A DNA stretch of 42,221 nucleotides from Planctomycetales bacterium (GTDB lineage Bacteria > Planctomycetota > JAKEIC01). A program made the translations under genes and the position numbers. Location: NCBI GenBank assembly GCA_022614695.1, contig JAKEIC010000200.1:1-42221 (forward strand). The letters run 5' to 3'. Below, piece after piece: positions 34,007 to 42,221 of the stretch. Positions within the stretch are counted from its first letter, which is position 1. Every line of letters begins with the position of its first letter. The notes under the pieces were generated by a model, which did not search any database, was not told the DNA's origin, and saw only the letters and a program-made list of their open reading frames with translations.

Positions 34007-35120
34007 GCCGCCGATGCCCTCCGCACGGGAGTTCCGGTTCGGGGAGGGCCGGATCAGCGCGGTCCTCGGGCTCTTCCTCGGCAGCCTCGGGTTCGGCGGC
34101 GTGCTCTGCCTTCTCTTCCCCTCGCTCCTCTCGACGCCCGACATGCGGGTCCACTACCCGATGGGGCTGCTCCGAGGGCTCATCCTGGCGACCCTCGCGG
34201 GAGGCTTCGGGTTCGGCGTCCTGAGCCTCCTCCTCCGCCGGGGGCCGACGGTCGGGCTCGCGGGGATGGCCCTCTCCATCGCCGGAACGCTGCTTGGAGG
34301 CGCCGGCGCCCGACCGGCGGCGCCCTCCGGCGAAGCCCCGGTCTATCTCGGTCTCGACTGGTTCCTCCTCTCGCTCTTCCTGCTCGCTCTCGTCTTCGTC
34401 CCTCTCGAGCGGATCTTCGGGCGCCTCCGGGACCAGAGGATCTTCCGCGAGGGATGGACGACCGACCTCGCGCACTTCGCCGCGAGCCATCTGCTCGTGC
34501 AGGTCTCGGTGCTCCTCACGATGCTTCCCGCCGCCGTCTTCTTCGGGTGGATCGTCCTCCCCGGGGTCCAGGCCGCCGTCTCATCGCAGCCGGTCGCCCT
34601 CCAGTTCGTCGAGGTGGTCGTCCTTGCCGACCTCACGGGCTACCTCGTGCACCGGCTCTTCCACGCCGTTCCCTTCCTCTGGCGCATCCACCAGGTCCAT
34701 CACTCGAGCCGGGTGCTCGACAGGCTGGCCGCGTCGCGCCTCCACCTCTTCGACATCCTCGTGATGCGGGCGGCGGTGTTCGTGCCGCTCTACGTCCTCG
34801 GCTTCTCGAGCGGCGCGATCTACGGGTACCTCGTCCTGGTCTCCTTCCACGCGATCCTGATCCACGCGAACCTCCGCTTCGACTCCGGTTGGCTCTCCCG
34901 GCTCGTCGCGACCCCCCGGTTCCACCACTGGCACCACAGCTCGCAGCGCGTGGCATGGGACAAGAACTTCGCGATCCACTTCCCGTGGATAGACCGGCTT
35001 TTCGGGACGCTCCACCTCCCCCCGGGCGAGTGGCCGTCGGCGTACGGGATCCAGGGGGACCCCGTGCCCGAGGGCTACGGCCCTCAACTCGGGTACCCGT
35101 TCCGGTCCGTCGCGAGGTAG
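33996..35120 (+). CDS. fatty acid hydroxylase/sterol desaturase superfamily membrane di-iron enzyme
   Basis: His boxes HRLFH, HQVHHSS, HHWHHSSQ with multiple TM segments; overlaps the preceding stop by 11 nt. Confidence 0.9.
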   Translation: MPDEPPMPSAREFRFGEGRISAVLGLFLGSLGFGGVLCLLFPSLLSTPDMRVHYPMGLLRGLILATLAGGFGFGVLSLLLRRGPTVGLAGMALSIAGTLLGGAGARPAAPSGEAPVYLGLDWFLLSLFLLALVFVPLERIFGRLRDQRIFREGWTTDLAHFAASHLLVQVSVLLTMLPAAVFFGWIVLPGVQAAVSSQPVALQFVEVVVLADLTGYLVHRLFHAVPFLWRIHQVHHSSRVLDRLAASRLHLFDILVMRAAVFVPLYVLGFSSGAIYGYLVLVSFHAILIHANLRFDSGWLSRLVATPRFHHWHHSSQRVAWDKNFAIHFPWIDRLFGTLHLPPGEWPSAYGIQGDPVPEGYGPQLGYPFRSVAR

Positions 35121-35140
35121 CGTTTGCAGGGGGCGGGCCC

Positions 35141-35159
35141 GGCGGGGAAACTCCCCGCC
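35141..35159 (+). promoter_or_regulatory. stem-loop abutting the start codon of the methyltransferase-glycosyltransferase gene
   Basis: GGCGGGG-AAACT-CCCCGCC, perfect 7-bp stem; A then ATG at 35161. Confidence 0.5.
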
Positions 35160-35160
35160 A

Positions 35161-37038
35161 ATGTCCCGCCTCACGCGGCTCTTCCGGCGAGGCGTCGAGG
35201 GCGTCGCCGGTTGGCCCGGGAGCGACGCCGTGCGTCCGGCGATCCTGGCGGCCGTCGGCGCGATGAAGCTCCTCTCGGGGAGTCCGCGCCGGGCGCTCGG
35301 CTACTTGCGGCTCGCCGGGCTCGCCCCGCGGCTCTCCGAGGAGGCCGCGAGGCGCCACTTCGACGATCCGCGGTACTTCGACGGGCTGCGCGACGAGGCC
35401 TACCCCGAGTACCTACGCTCCGCGGTCCGGCTCGTCTCGTACGCGCCGGTCGCCCTCGACGCGCCGATCCTCGACGTGGGGTGCGGGACGGGGGACCTGG
35501 TGCGTGCCCTCCGCGAGGCGGGCTACTCGAACGTCGCGGGTGTCGAGACGTCGTCGGCAGCCGTCGCGCGCGCGGTCGCTCCGGGGATCCGGAGGATCGG
35601 GGACCTCGCGGAGCTCGCCGAGCCGGTCGAGGTGCTGATCCTCCTCTCGGTCCTCGAGCACCTCCCGCGCGAGGCGCTCCCGGGGTTCCTCGCGCAGGTC
35701 GCGCGGCTCGCGCGGGGCTTCGTCGTCGCCTGCACGCCGACGTATCCCGAGAACCTCTTCGACTTCTTCGGGGACGACCCGACGCACCGGACTCTCGAGC
35801 GCCGCTCGGAGTGGGACGCGCGGTTCGCGGGGATCGGGTTCGAGCCGTGGGGGCTCCCGTTCGAGAGGCTCGAGGGAATCCAGCCGTTCTTGTTTCGGCG
35901 TCGCAGGGCGGCGCCGAAGCAAAGTGGGATACCGACGCTCGCGCCTCGGGCGTCCGCATCAAGAGGCGTGCGGGTCCACGCCGACCTCTCGGCCCGGAGC
36001 GCCTTCACCACCGTGCTCGTGGAGCTGGCCCGCGCCCTCCGGAGCCGCGGGGTCCCGGTGGGGCTCCCGGCGAGTAATGGGGCAGGCCCCGCGTGGGAAG
36101 GGGAGCCTCTCCCCCCCGGCCCGGTCCCCGCCCCGGGGGCCGCGCGACTCTCCTGGTGCCACTACGATCGCCAGTTCCGGCTCCGCGACGAGGGGCCGGC
36201 CCGCGACCTCCGGCTCTATGCCGTGAACTACCGCCTCCCGTCGGATCCCGCGGCGCAGGACGCCTGGACCCGCGAGGCGGTCCGCGCCGGCTACAGGCTG
36301 CTCGCGATCAGCCGCTTCTGCCGGGACTCGATCGTGGCCGCCGGGGCCGATCCAGCGCGCGTCGTCCACTTCCCGCTGGGCCACACGCCCGGGTTCGAGG
36401 AGCCGGTCGAGCCCGCCGCCCTCCCGACGCGCGCCCCCGTCCGGTTCCTCGCGGTCACGAACTTCCGCGACGCGCACCGCTACGGGCTGGACGTGCTCCT
36501 CGACGCGTACCGGGCGTCGTTCCGGGGGCGCCGCGACGTCTGCCTCGTCGTGAAGGACTACGGCCGCTCGCGCCGGCGGGCCGAGGAGGTGGTGGGCCCC
36601 CTCGACGACCCGCCCATCCTCTACCTCGCCAACCACGTCCCGCCCCGCGACCTCGCGGCGCTCTACCGCGCGTGCACGGCGCTCGTCGCGCCCGCGCGGG
36701 GCGAGGGCTTCGGGATCAAGGTCCTCGACGCGATGGTCGCGGGCCTCCCGGTGCTCGTCCCGCTCTATGGGGGCGTGACCGACTACGCGACGCCCGAGAC
36801 CGTCCTCCCGCTCCCCTTCCGCGAGGTCCCCGTCGCGGGAGGCCTCGACCACGCCCACCTCCCGCTCGGGCCGGGCTCCGTCTGGGCCGAGCCCGACCGG
36901 GACGGGCTCGTCGGGGCGCTGAGGCGAGTGGCGGCGGACCCCCAGGCCCTCGCCGCACTCGCCGCCAGCGCCCGGGAGGCGGCCCGCCGGTTCACATGGG
37001 GCGCCGCGGCGGAGCGGCTGGAAGGGCTACTCGCTTGA
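35161..37038 (+). CDS. fusion: class I SAM methyltransferase + GT4-like glycosyltransferase
   Basis: LDVGCGTGDLVRALREAGY...; C-terminal half RFLAVTNFRDAHRYGLDVLLDAYRASFRGRRDVCLVVKD...LYRACTALVAPARGEGFGIKVLDAMVAGLPVLVP. Confidence 0.88.
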   Translation: MSRLTRLFRRGVEGVAGWPGSDAVRPAILAAVGAMKLLSGSPRRALGYLRLAGLAPRLSEEAARRHFDDPRYFDGLRDEAYPEYLRSAVRLVSYAPVALDAPILDVGCGTGDLVRALREAGYSNVAGVETSSAAVARAVAPGIRRIGDLAELAEPVEVLILLSVLEHLPREALPGFLAQVARLARGFVVACTPTYPENLFDFFGDDPTHRTLERRSEWDARFAGIGFEPWGLPFERLEGIQPFLFRRRRAAPKQSGIPTLAPRASASRGVRVHADLSARSAFTTVLVELARALRSRGVPVGLPASNGAGPAWEGEPLPPGPVPAPGAARLSWCHYDRQFRLRDEGPARDLRLYAVNYRLPSDPAAQDAWTREAVRAGYRLLAISRFCRDSIVAAGADPARVVHFPLGHTPGFEEPVEPAALPTRAPVRFLAVTNFRDAHRYGLDVLLDAYRASFRGRRDVCLVVKDYGRSRRRAEEVVGPLDDPPILYLANHVPPRDLAALYRACTALVAPARGEGFGIKVLDAMVAGLPVLVPLYGGVTDYATPETVLPLPFREVPVAGGLDHAHLPLGPGSVWAEPDRDGLVGALRRVAADPQALAALAASAREAARRFTWGAAAERLEGLLA

Positions 37039-37478
37039 GCGGAAACCTGATCACCTTCGGACTCGCCTATGCGGGCTACCTCCTCCTCTGCGGGGACGTC
37101 CTCCTGCGGACCCGCCGCACGCCGCGGCGCGCCCTCACGGTCCTGATGTTCGCCGTCGTCGCGACTCACGTCCTCCTCGTGTGGGCGCTCCGCTTCGGGT
37201 GGTCGCTCGACTCGGCGCTCGCGAAGGGACCGGCCGGATTCGTCGTGTTCCACGGGGCTCTCGCGATGCTCGCGGGGGCGGCGGCGCTCCGAGAGCCCTG
37301 GTCGGGGCGGCTCGTCCTCGCCGCGTTCCCGGTCGTGACCGCGGGCGCCCTCGGGGCCGCGTTCAAGTACGACTTCGTCTCGGCGCTGCGCGTCCCGCTC
37401 CTCGCGGCGCTGGGGCTGACCGTGGCCCTCGGGATCGGGGCGCTACGGGCCCGGGGGCGCCGGGCCGTCACGGGGTAG
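37035..37478 (+). CDS. small integral membrane protein
   Basis: TTG start overlapping the upstream TGA (TTGA); several TM segments. Confidence 0.6.
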   Translation: MSGNLITFGLAYAGYLLLCGDVLLRTRRTPRRALTVLMFAVVATHVLLVWALRFGWSLDSALAKGPAGFVVFHGALAMLAGAAALREPWSGRLVLAAFPVVTAGALGAAFKYDFVSALRVPLLAALGLTVALGIGALRARGRRAVTG

Positions 37479-37486
37479 GAGGACGC

Positions 37487-38404
37487 GTGGCGACACTCCC
37501 GAAGCGCACGCTCGGCCGCACGGGCCTCGAGGTCACGCTCCTCGGCTACGGCACGATGGAGCTGCGCGGCCCGCCCCGCGGGCGGGACGTGAGCCCCGAG
37601 CAGACGGGCCGGATCCTGAACGCGGTCCTCGATGCCGGGATCAACTTCGTGGACACCTCCATTGATTACGGCCAGAGCGAGGAGTGCATCGGCCGGTTCC
37701 TCTCGCATCGCCGCTCGGAGTACTTCCTCGCGAGCAAGTGCGGGTGCGCCGTCGGCGAGTCCTCGCAACCGCTCGGCGCGCTCCCCCACGTCTACACGCG
37801 CGAGAACATCGTCGCCGGGGTCGAGCAGAGCCTCCGGCGGATGCGGACGGACCGCCTCGACCTGGTCCAGGTCCACGGGAGCCCGACGCGGCGTATCCTC
37901 GAGGAGAACGGCGCAGTCGAGACGCTCCTCGATCTCAAGCGGCGCGGGAAGGTCCGGTTCATCGGGATGTCGTCCACCCTCCCGGACCTCCGGGACCACG
38001 TGGCGATGGGGGTCTTCGACACATTCCAGGTGCCGTACTCGGCTCTCGACCGCTCGCACGAGGAGGCGATCCGGGAGGCCTCGACGGCCGGCGCGGGGAT
38101 CATCGTCCGGGGCGGGGCGGCGAGGGGCGCCCCCGTCCTGGAGTCCCCGTCGGGACGCCACGGGGAGGCGTGGCAGCGGGCGAGGCTCGACGAGATCCTC
38201 CCGCTCTGGATGAGCCGTATGGAGTTCATCGTCCGGTTCACGATCTCGCACCCCGACCTCGACACGGCGATCGTCGGGACGATCTCACCCGATCACCTCC
38301 AGCAGAACCTCGAGGCGATCGCCCGCGGAGCCCTCCCGGCCGACCTCCACGCGGAGGCCTGCCGCCGGCTCAGGGAGGCCGGTTCGGCCCCCGCGCCTGG
38401 GTAG
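37487..38404 (+). CDS. aldo/keto reductase
   Basis: RTLGRTGLEVTLLGYGTMEL, AGINFVDTSIDYGQSEECIGRFL, LDLVQVHG, GKVRFIGMSS. Confidence 0.92.
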   Translation: MATLPKRTLGRTGLEVTLLGYGTMELRGPPRGRDVSPEQTGRILNAVLDAGINFVDTSIDYGQSEECIGRFLSHRRSEYFLASKCGCAVGESSQPLGALPHVYTRENIVAGVEQSLRRMRTDRLDLVQVHGSPTRRILEENGAVETLLDLKRRGKVRFIGMSSTLPDLRDHVAMGVFDTFQVPYSALDRSHEEAIREASTAGAGIIVRGGAARGAPVLESPSGRHGEAWQRARLDEILPLWMSRMEFIVRFTISHPDLDTAIVGTISPDHLQQNLEAIARGALPADLHAEACRRLREAGSAPAPG

Positions 38405-38424
38405 GCGCCGTTGCGGTCGGCGTC

Positions 38425-39522
38425 TCAGCGCCCCGACTCTCCCGGGCCGGGGACCTCCTCCACCCGGAACCGGAGCGGCCGCGTGACGACGTGGTTCCCG
38501 AAGATGTTCTCGGCGCGGACCTCGAGGGCGTGGTCTCCCGCGGGGAGGTCGGCCCCGGGCGTCGCGGTCACGTCGCCGGTCTTCGGGTCGTAGGCGAACG
38601 GGACGGGCGCGCCGTCGAGTCGAGCGGTGACCGAGGAGGGAACGATCCGCACGATCTCGCCCCCCCAGCCGCCGCGGTGGCCGACGCCGTCCTCGATCCG
38701 GGCCCGGAGCTCCGGCCGGGGCCCGGCCGGCTCGCCCGCCTTCGGGGAGACGAGCCGCACGCGCGGGAGGCCCCCCGCCGCGTAGCGGGCGAGCGCGAGG
38801 AAGTAGCCCCACGCCTCGCGGCGGTTGTAGGCCGGGTCCCGGAGCCGCCTCTCCTCCCCGGGGTTCGTGTGGTAGGAGGCTTCGCCGAGGCAGCCGGGGA
38901 TCTCGAGCCGTCGGAGGACCGCGAAGCCGGTCTTGTACATGAGCGTGTCGGTGAGGAGCGGGCACACGATCCAGCGCGGGGTCCCGAGCGCCTCGCCCAC
39001 GCCGAACTGGACGTGGCGCGCGAGATCGAGCGAGGCGGGCGAGTGGTCGGGGTCGCCGTGGTACCACGTCGTCGTCCCGTTCACCTCGGGCTTCTCCGAG
39101 GCGTTGTGGTGGAGCGAGAGGAAGACGTCCGCCCCGCAGGCGTTCGCGATCTCGGACCGGCGCGCGAGCGACACGTCCTCGTCCCCCTCGCGTGTGAGGG
39201 TGACCTTCGCGCCGGCCCCCGCGAGGAGGTCCCGGAGCGCGCGGGCGACGCGGAGGTTCGCGTCGGCCTCGCGGAGCCCGGTGGGCCCCCGCTTGTAGTT
39301 CGGGATGTGGGCGTCGCCCCCGTGCCCCGGGTCGAGGCAGACGTGCAGCTCGGCGAGGAACCGGGCATACGCGGGGAGCGGCGGGTCCGCGGGAGGGTCC
39401 TCGGGTCCGCGGGACGGCGGGACGGCAGCGCCCGGGGACGTCCCCGCCGGCGCGGGCCCGAGGAAGAGCTGGCACCCCGCGGCGATCGGCACGAGCGCGG
39501 CGAGGAGACGAGCCGCGCTCAC
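38425..39522 (-). CDS. N-acetylmuramoyl-L-alanine amidase (Amidase_3) lipoprotein
   Basis: GTG at 39522; lipobox PIAAGC; HVCLDPGHGGDAHIPNYKRGPTGLREADANLRVARALRDLL, FLSLHHNAS, GCLGEASYHTNPGEERRL. Confidence 0.88.
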   Translation of the reverse strand: MSAARLLAALVPIAAGCQLFLGPAPAGTSPGAAVPPSRGPEDPPADPPLPAYARFLAELHVCLDPGHGGDAHIPNYKRGPTGLREADANLRVARALRDLLAGAGAKVTLTREGDEDVSLARRSEIANACGADVFLSLHHNASEKPEVNGTTTWYHGDPDHSPASLDLARHVQFGVGEALGTPRWIVCPLLTDTLMYKTGFAVLRRLEIPGCLGEASYHTNPGEERRLRDPAYNRREAWGYFLALARYAAGGLPRVRLVSPKAGEPAGPRPELRARIEDGVGHRGGWGGEIVRIVPSSVTARLDGAPVPFAYDPKTGDVTATPGADLPAGDHALEVRAENIFGNHVVTRPLRFRVEEVPGPGESGR

Positions 39523-41300
39523 CGCATCTTCCTCTCGTCCTTCTTGGCGTCCCCGGCGCCGGGCCGGTCCCGCTCGGCCTGCACGAGGACGAAGTCGTCG
39601 CCCTCGAGCACGAGGCGCCAGTTCACCTCCCGCGTCCGTGGCTTCTCCTCGCCGGAGGGGACGAAACGGAAGCGGATCCTCGCGTGGAGGCCGCGGCCGC
39701 GCTCGGCCGCCGCCTCGAGCACCTCGCCCTCGACCCGCGACGCCCGCCCCATCTCGGCGAGGACCGGGATGCTCGCGAGCAGCGCGAGGCCGAGCCCCTT
39801 CCGCTCCTCGCTGCCGATGGCCGACCGGATCCGCGGCTGGTCCCGCGACGTGAGCGCGGCGGCGAGCCGGTCCACCCAGAGCTGCGCCATCTCGCGGACG
39901 AGCCGGTCCTTCCCCCCCCGCCCGTCGAGCTTGGGCCACCACTCGCCCTCGGCCCTCACGAACGGAACTTCCAGACGCACCTCGGCCGCCCCCGGGCGGA
40001 AGCGGTTCCGCGCCCGGATCGAGAGCGTCGCCCGCGCTTCCCCCGTGTCGCCTTTCTCGATGGGCTCGACCGGGGAGAGGGCGTGGTCGAGGATCTCGTA
40101 GCTCTCGTGGGCGAGCCGGACGAACGCCCGGGCCATCCCGAGCTCCTCGAGGCGGGTGCTCGGCGGGGCGAGGGTGTGGACCCGGCCGGCGTCCCCCGTC
40201 CGGAGCACCGAGACGAAGGCCTCGGCGCGGGCGCGGAGAGAAGCCTCGAGGGTCGCGGGGTCTGCGGCCCGGGCGGGCGCCGCTGCCGGGGACGGGGGCC
40301 CGGGAGGCGCCGGGGCCGCCGGGGGCGCGGTCGGGTCCGGGGCATGGGCTCCCCCGGCCAGGGTCGCGAGCGTCCCCACGCCGATCGCGGCCGTCGCGAC
40401 GGCGGCCGCCACGCCGGCCACGAGAGGCTTCGGCAACCGTCGCCTCGGGCGCGGCGTGTCGAAACCGCCCCGCGCCAGCCGGTCCACCTCGGCGAGCGCC
40501 TCCGTGGCCGTCGCGGGCCGCCCTCCGGGCGCCTTCGCCATCCAGCGGCCGATCAGCTCCTCGAGGGCCCAGGGGACCGTGGAGACGCGCTCCGAGGGTG
40601 GGATCGGGTCCTCGAGGATGTGCTTCAAGGCCGTCCCGAGCGCCGACTCGGCCTCGAAGGGGGGAGAGCCCGTCACGAGGAAGTAGAGCGTCGCCCCGAG
40701 GGAGTAGAGGTCGCTGCGGGCGTCCACGCTCTCGCCGCGCGCCTGCTCGGGGCTCATGTAGGCGGGAGTCCCGAGGATCTGGCCGCTCGCGGAGAGCTGG
40801 GAGCCTGAGGCGAGGTCGCGCGCGAGCCCGAAGTCGGCGAGCAGCGGCTCGTCCGACTCGTCGAGGAGGACGTTCTCGGGCTTCACGTCCCGGTGGACGA
40901 TCCCGCGCCGGTGCGCCGCGTCGAGCGCCTCGGCGACCCCCCGGACGATCCGGAGCGCCTCGCGGGGCGCCAGCGGGCCCGTGCGCTCGACGCGGCGCCC
41001 GGCCGACTCGCCCGCGACGTAGCGCATGGTGATGAAGTAGAGGTCGGCTTCCTCGCCGGTGTCGTAGACGGGCACGATGCGCGGGTGCTCGAGCTTCGCC
41101 GCCGCCCGCGCCTCGCGGAGGAACCTCTGCGCCCGCCCGGGCTCCAACGCGAGCGCCTTCGGGAGGACCTTCACGGCGACCGGCTTCTCGAGCCGGAGGT
41201 GGTCGCCCTCGTAGACGGCCCCCATCCCGCCGCGGCCGACCAGGCGCCGGACCCGGCACCCGCCGATCACGCGCCCGAGAAAGGGATCCGTCTCCGTCAC
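39519..41300 (-). CDS. Ser/Thr protein kinase with TM and extracytoplasmic NTF2-like region
   Basis: LVGRGGMGAVYEGDH, VAVKVLPK, HRDVKPENVLLDESDEPLLADFGLA, GTPAYMSPEQARGE; TM; tail LRARAEAFVSVLRTGDAGRVHTLAP... Confidence 0.95.
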   Translation of the reverse strand: MTETDPFLGRVIGGCRVRRLVGRGGMGAVYEGDHLRLEKPVAVKVLPKALALEPGRAQRFLREARAAAKLEHPRIVPVYDTGEEADLYFITMRYVAGESAGRRVERTGPLAPREALRIVRGVAEALDAAHRRGIVHRDVKPENVLLDESDEPLLADFGLARDLASGSQLSASGQILGTPAYMSPEQARGESVDARSDLYSLGATLYFLVTGSPPFEAESALGTALKHILEDPIPPSERVSTVPWALEELIGRWMAKAPGGRPATATEALAEVDRLARGGFDTPRPRRRLPKPLVAGVAAAVATAAIGVGTLATLAGGAHAPDPTAPPAAPAPPGPPSPAAAPARAADPATLEASLRARAEAFVSVLRTGDAGRVHTLAPPSTRLEELGMARAFVRLAHESYEILDHALSPVEPIEKGDTGEARATLSIRARNRFRPGAAEVRLEVPFVRAEGEWWPKLDGRGGKDRLVREMAQLWVDRLAAALTSRDQPRIRSAIGSEERKGLGLALLASIPVLAEMGRASRVEGEVLEAAAERGRGLHARIRFRFVPSGEEKPRTREVNWRLVLEGDDFVLVQAERDRPGAGDAKKDERKMR

Positions 41301-41310
41301 GGGCGCGTGG

Positions 41311-41520
41311 TCAGTCCTTCGCCAGCAGCACGTTCACGGCCTTCACGATCACCGTGACCGTGTCGCCCTTCTTGAGCTGCAGCTCCTTCGCCGACTCGCG
41401 GGTGAGGACCGACGAGAGGAGGAAATCCCCCTTCGCCCTCACCTTGGCGAGCGCCATGATCCCGCCCTCCTCGATGGTCTCGACGGTCCCACGGATCTGG
41501 TTCCGCGCGCCGTGCTTCAT
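41311..41520 (-). CDS. TOBE/Mop (molbindin-like) protein
   Basis: MKHGARNQIRGTVETIEEGGIMALAKVRAKGDFLLSSVLTRESAKELQLKKGDTVTVIVKAVNVLLAKD. Confidence 0.88.
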   Translation of the reverse strand: MKHGARNQIRGTVETIEEGGIMALAKVRAKGDFLLSSVLTRESAKELQLKKGDTVTVIVKAVNVLLAKD

Positions 41521-41574
41521 GGGATCCTCCCCCGCCGTGCGGGAGGCGCATTATAGGGGCGTTATCATCCTCCC

Positions 41575-42221
41575 GTGCTCCCGCCTCCCGAACCTCCTCC
41601 GGGGACCCGCGCCCTCCGCTCGGGCCCGACGACCGCGTGGGTCCGCGAGGGCTACGAGTCCCTCTTCACCGATGGAACCCTCCTCGGACCGGGCGGGTTC
41701 TCGGCCGCCCGGGCGCTCTCGGGGGCCCTCCCCGGGGGCCGCGGCGGCGTCGTCGCGCTCGCGGTGCCGGGGCGGCAGAGCGAGCGCGCCGTCTGGCGCC
41801 ACTACCGGCGCGGGGGCTGGCTCGGGCCGTGGCTCGGGGACCTCTTCCGAGATCCGTGGCGGCCGTTCCGGGAGTACGCCCTCGCCGAGAGGCTCCGGGC
41901 GGGGGGCGTCGGCACGCCGGCTCCGCTCGCCGCCCTCTCCCACCGTGCGGGACTCGGCTGGCACCGTGGGGACTTCCTGACCCGCGAGGAGCCCGGGACC
42001 GAGGATCTCGCCGCCTTCTGCCGGCGGACCGCGGCCCTCGCGCCGCGCGACCGCGCCCGGGAGCGCCGCGCGGCCGCCCGGGCGCTGGCCTCGGCGCTCG
42101 CGCGGCTGCACGAGGCCGGGCTCTACCATCGCGACCTGCACCTCGGGAACCTCCTCCTCCGCTCCTCGCCCGGCGGGCCCTCGGGCCTGGAGGCGCTCGT
42201 CCTCGACCTCGACAAGTCCCC
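41575..42221 (+). CDS. partial lipopolysaccharide kinase (KdkA/WaaP family), runs off the right edge
   Basis: GTG at 41575; SERAVWRHYRRGGWLGPWLGDLF...FREYALAERLRAGGVGTPAPLAAL...LARLHEAGLYHRDLHLGNLLL; absent from the supplied ORF track because no stop is reached. Confidence 0.8.
   Translation, partial: MLPPPEPPPGTRALRSGPTTAWVREGYESLFTDGTLLGPGGFSAARALSGALPGGRGGVVALAVPGRQSERAVWRHYRRGGWLGPWLGDLFRDPWRPFREYALAERLRAGGVGTPAPLAALSHRAGLGWHRGDFLTREEPGTEDLAAFCRRTAALAPRDRARERRAAARALASALARLHEAGLYHRDLHLGNLLLRSSPGGPSGLEALVLDLDKS

Noticed and set aside
1-42221. rRNA, tRNA, prophage or integrase genes
   Set aside because: No recognisable rRNA/tRNA sequence and no integrase, capsid, terminase or transposase motifs seen in any frame provided

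Overview
High-GC bacterial chromosomal window; taxon not determinable from sequence alone, though the gene styles resemble Planctomycetota or Acidobacteriota. I support about 28 genes and no rRNA, tRNA, CRISPR array or transposase. Main content, left to right: (1) an ATGA-overlapping pair of HEPN-like genes (AbiU2-like then Apea-like); (2) three paralogous Ser/Thr kinase-TPR genes, one complete and two lacking the N-lobe and catalytic loop up to just before DFG; (3) an IPT/TIG + FG-GAP lipoprotein whose 3' end looks degraded next to a 162-bp palindromic MITE-like element flanked by CTAG; (4) divergent FAD oxidoreductase/FIST genes with a perfect ACTTTGT-GGT-ACAAAGT palindrome upstream; (5) a membrane Ser/Thr kinase fused to a staphylococcal-nuclease-like domain and an Ada-type metal-binding tail; (6) redoxin-cytochrome c-copper monooxygenase fusion, hybrid histidine kinase, GT9, UPF0718-type permease, isolated rsmH, IPT/TIG metalloprotease, SirB1-like protein, diheme protein, ABC-F ATPase, HtrA-like protease; (7) an overlapping CarF/TMEM189-type plasmalogen desaturase and sterol desaturase/AGMO-superfamily pair; (8) a methyltransferase-glycosyltransferase fusion, aldo/keto reductase, a Mop/TOBE-kinase-amidase operon, and a partial KdkA/WaaP-type kinase running off the right edge. 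Best candidates for something undescribed: the two-HEPN operon, the kinase-nuclease fusion and the recurrent N-lobe-deleted kinase-TPR proteins. All assignments come from reading motifs by eye; no searches were run.
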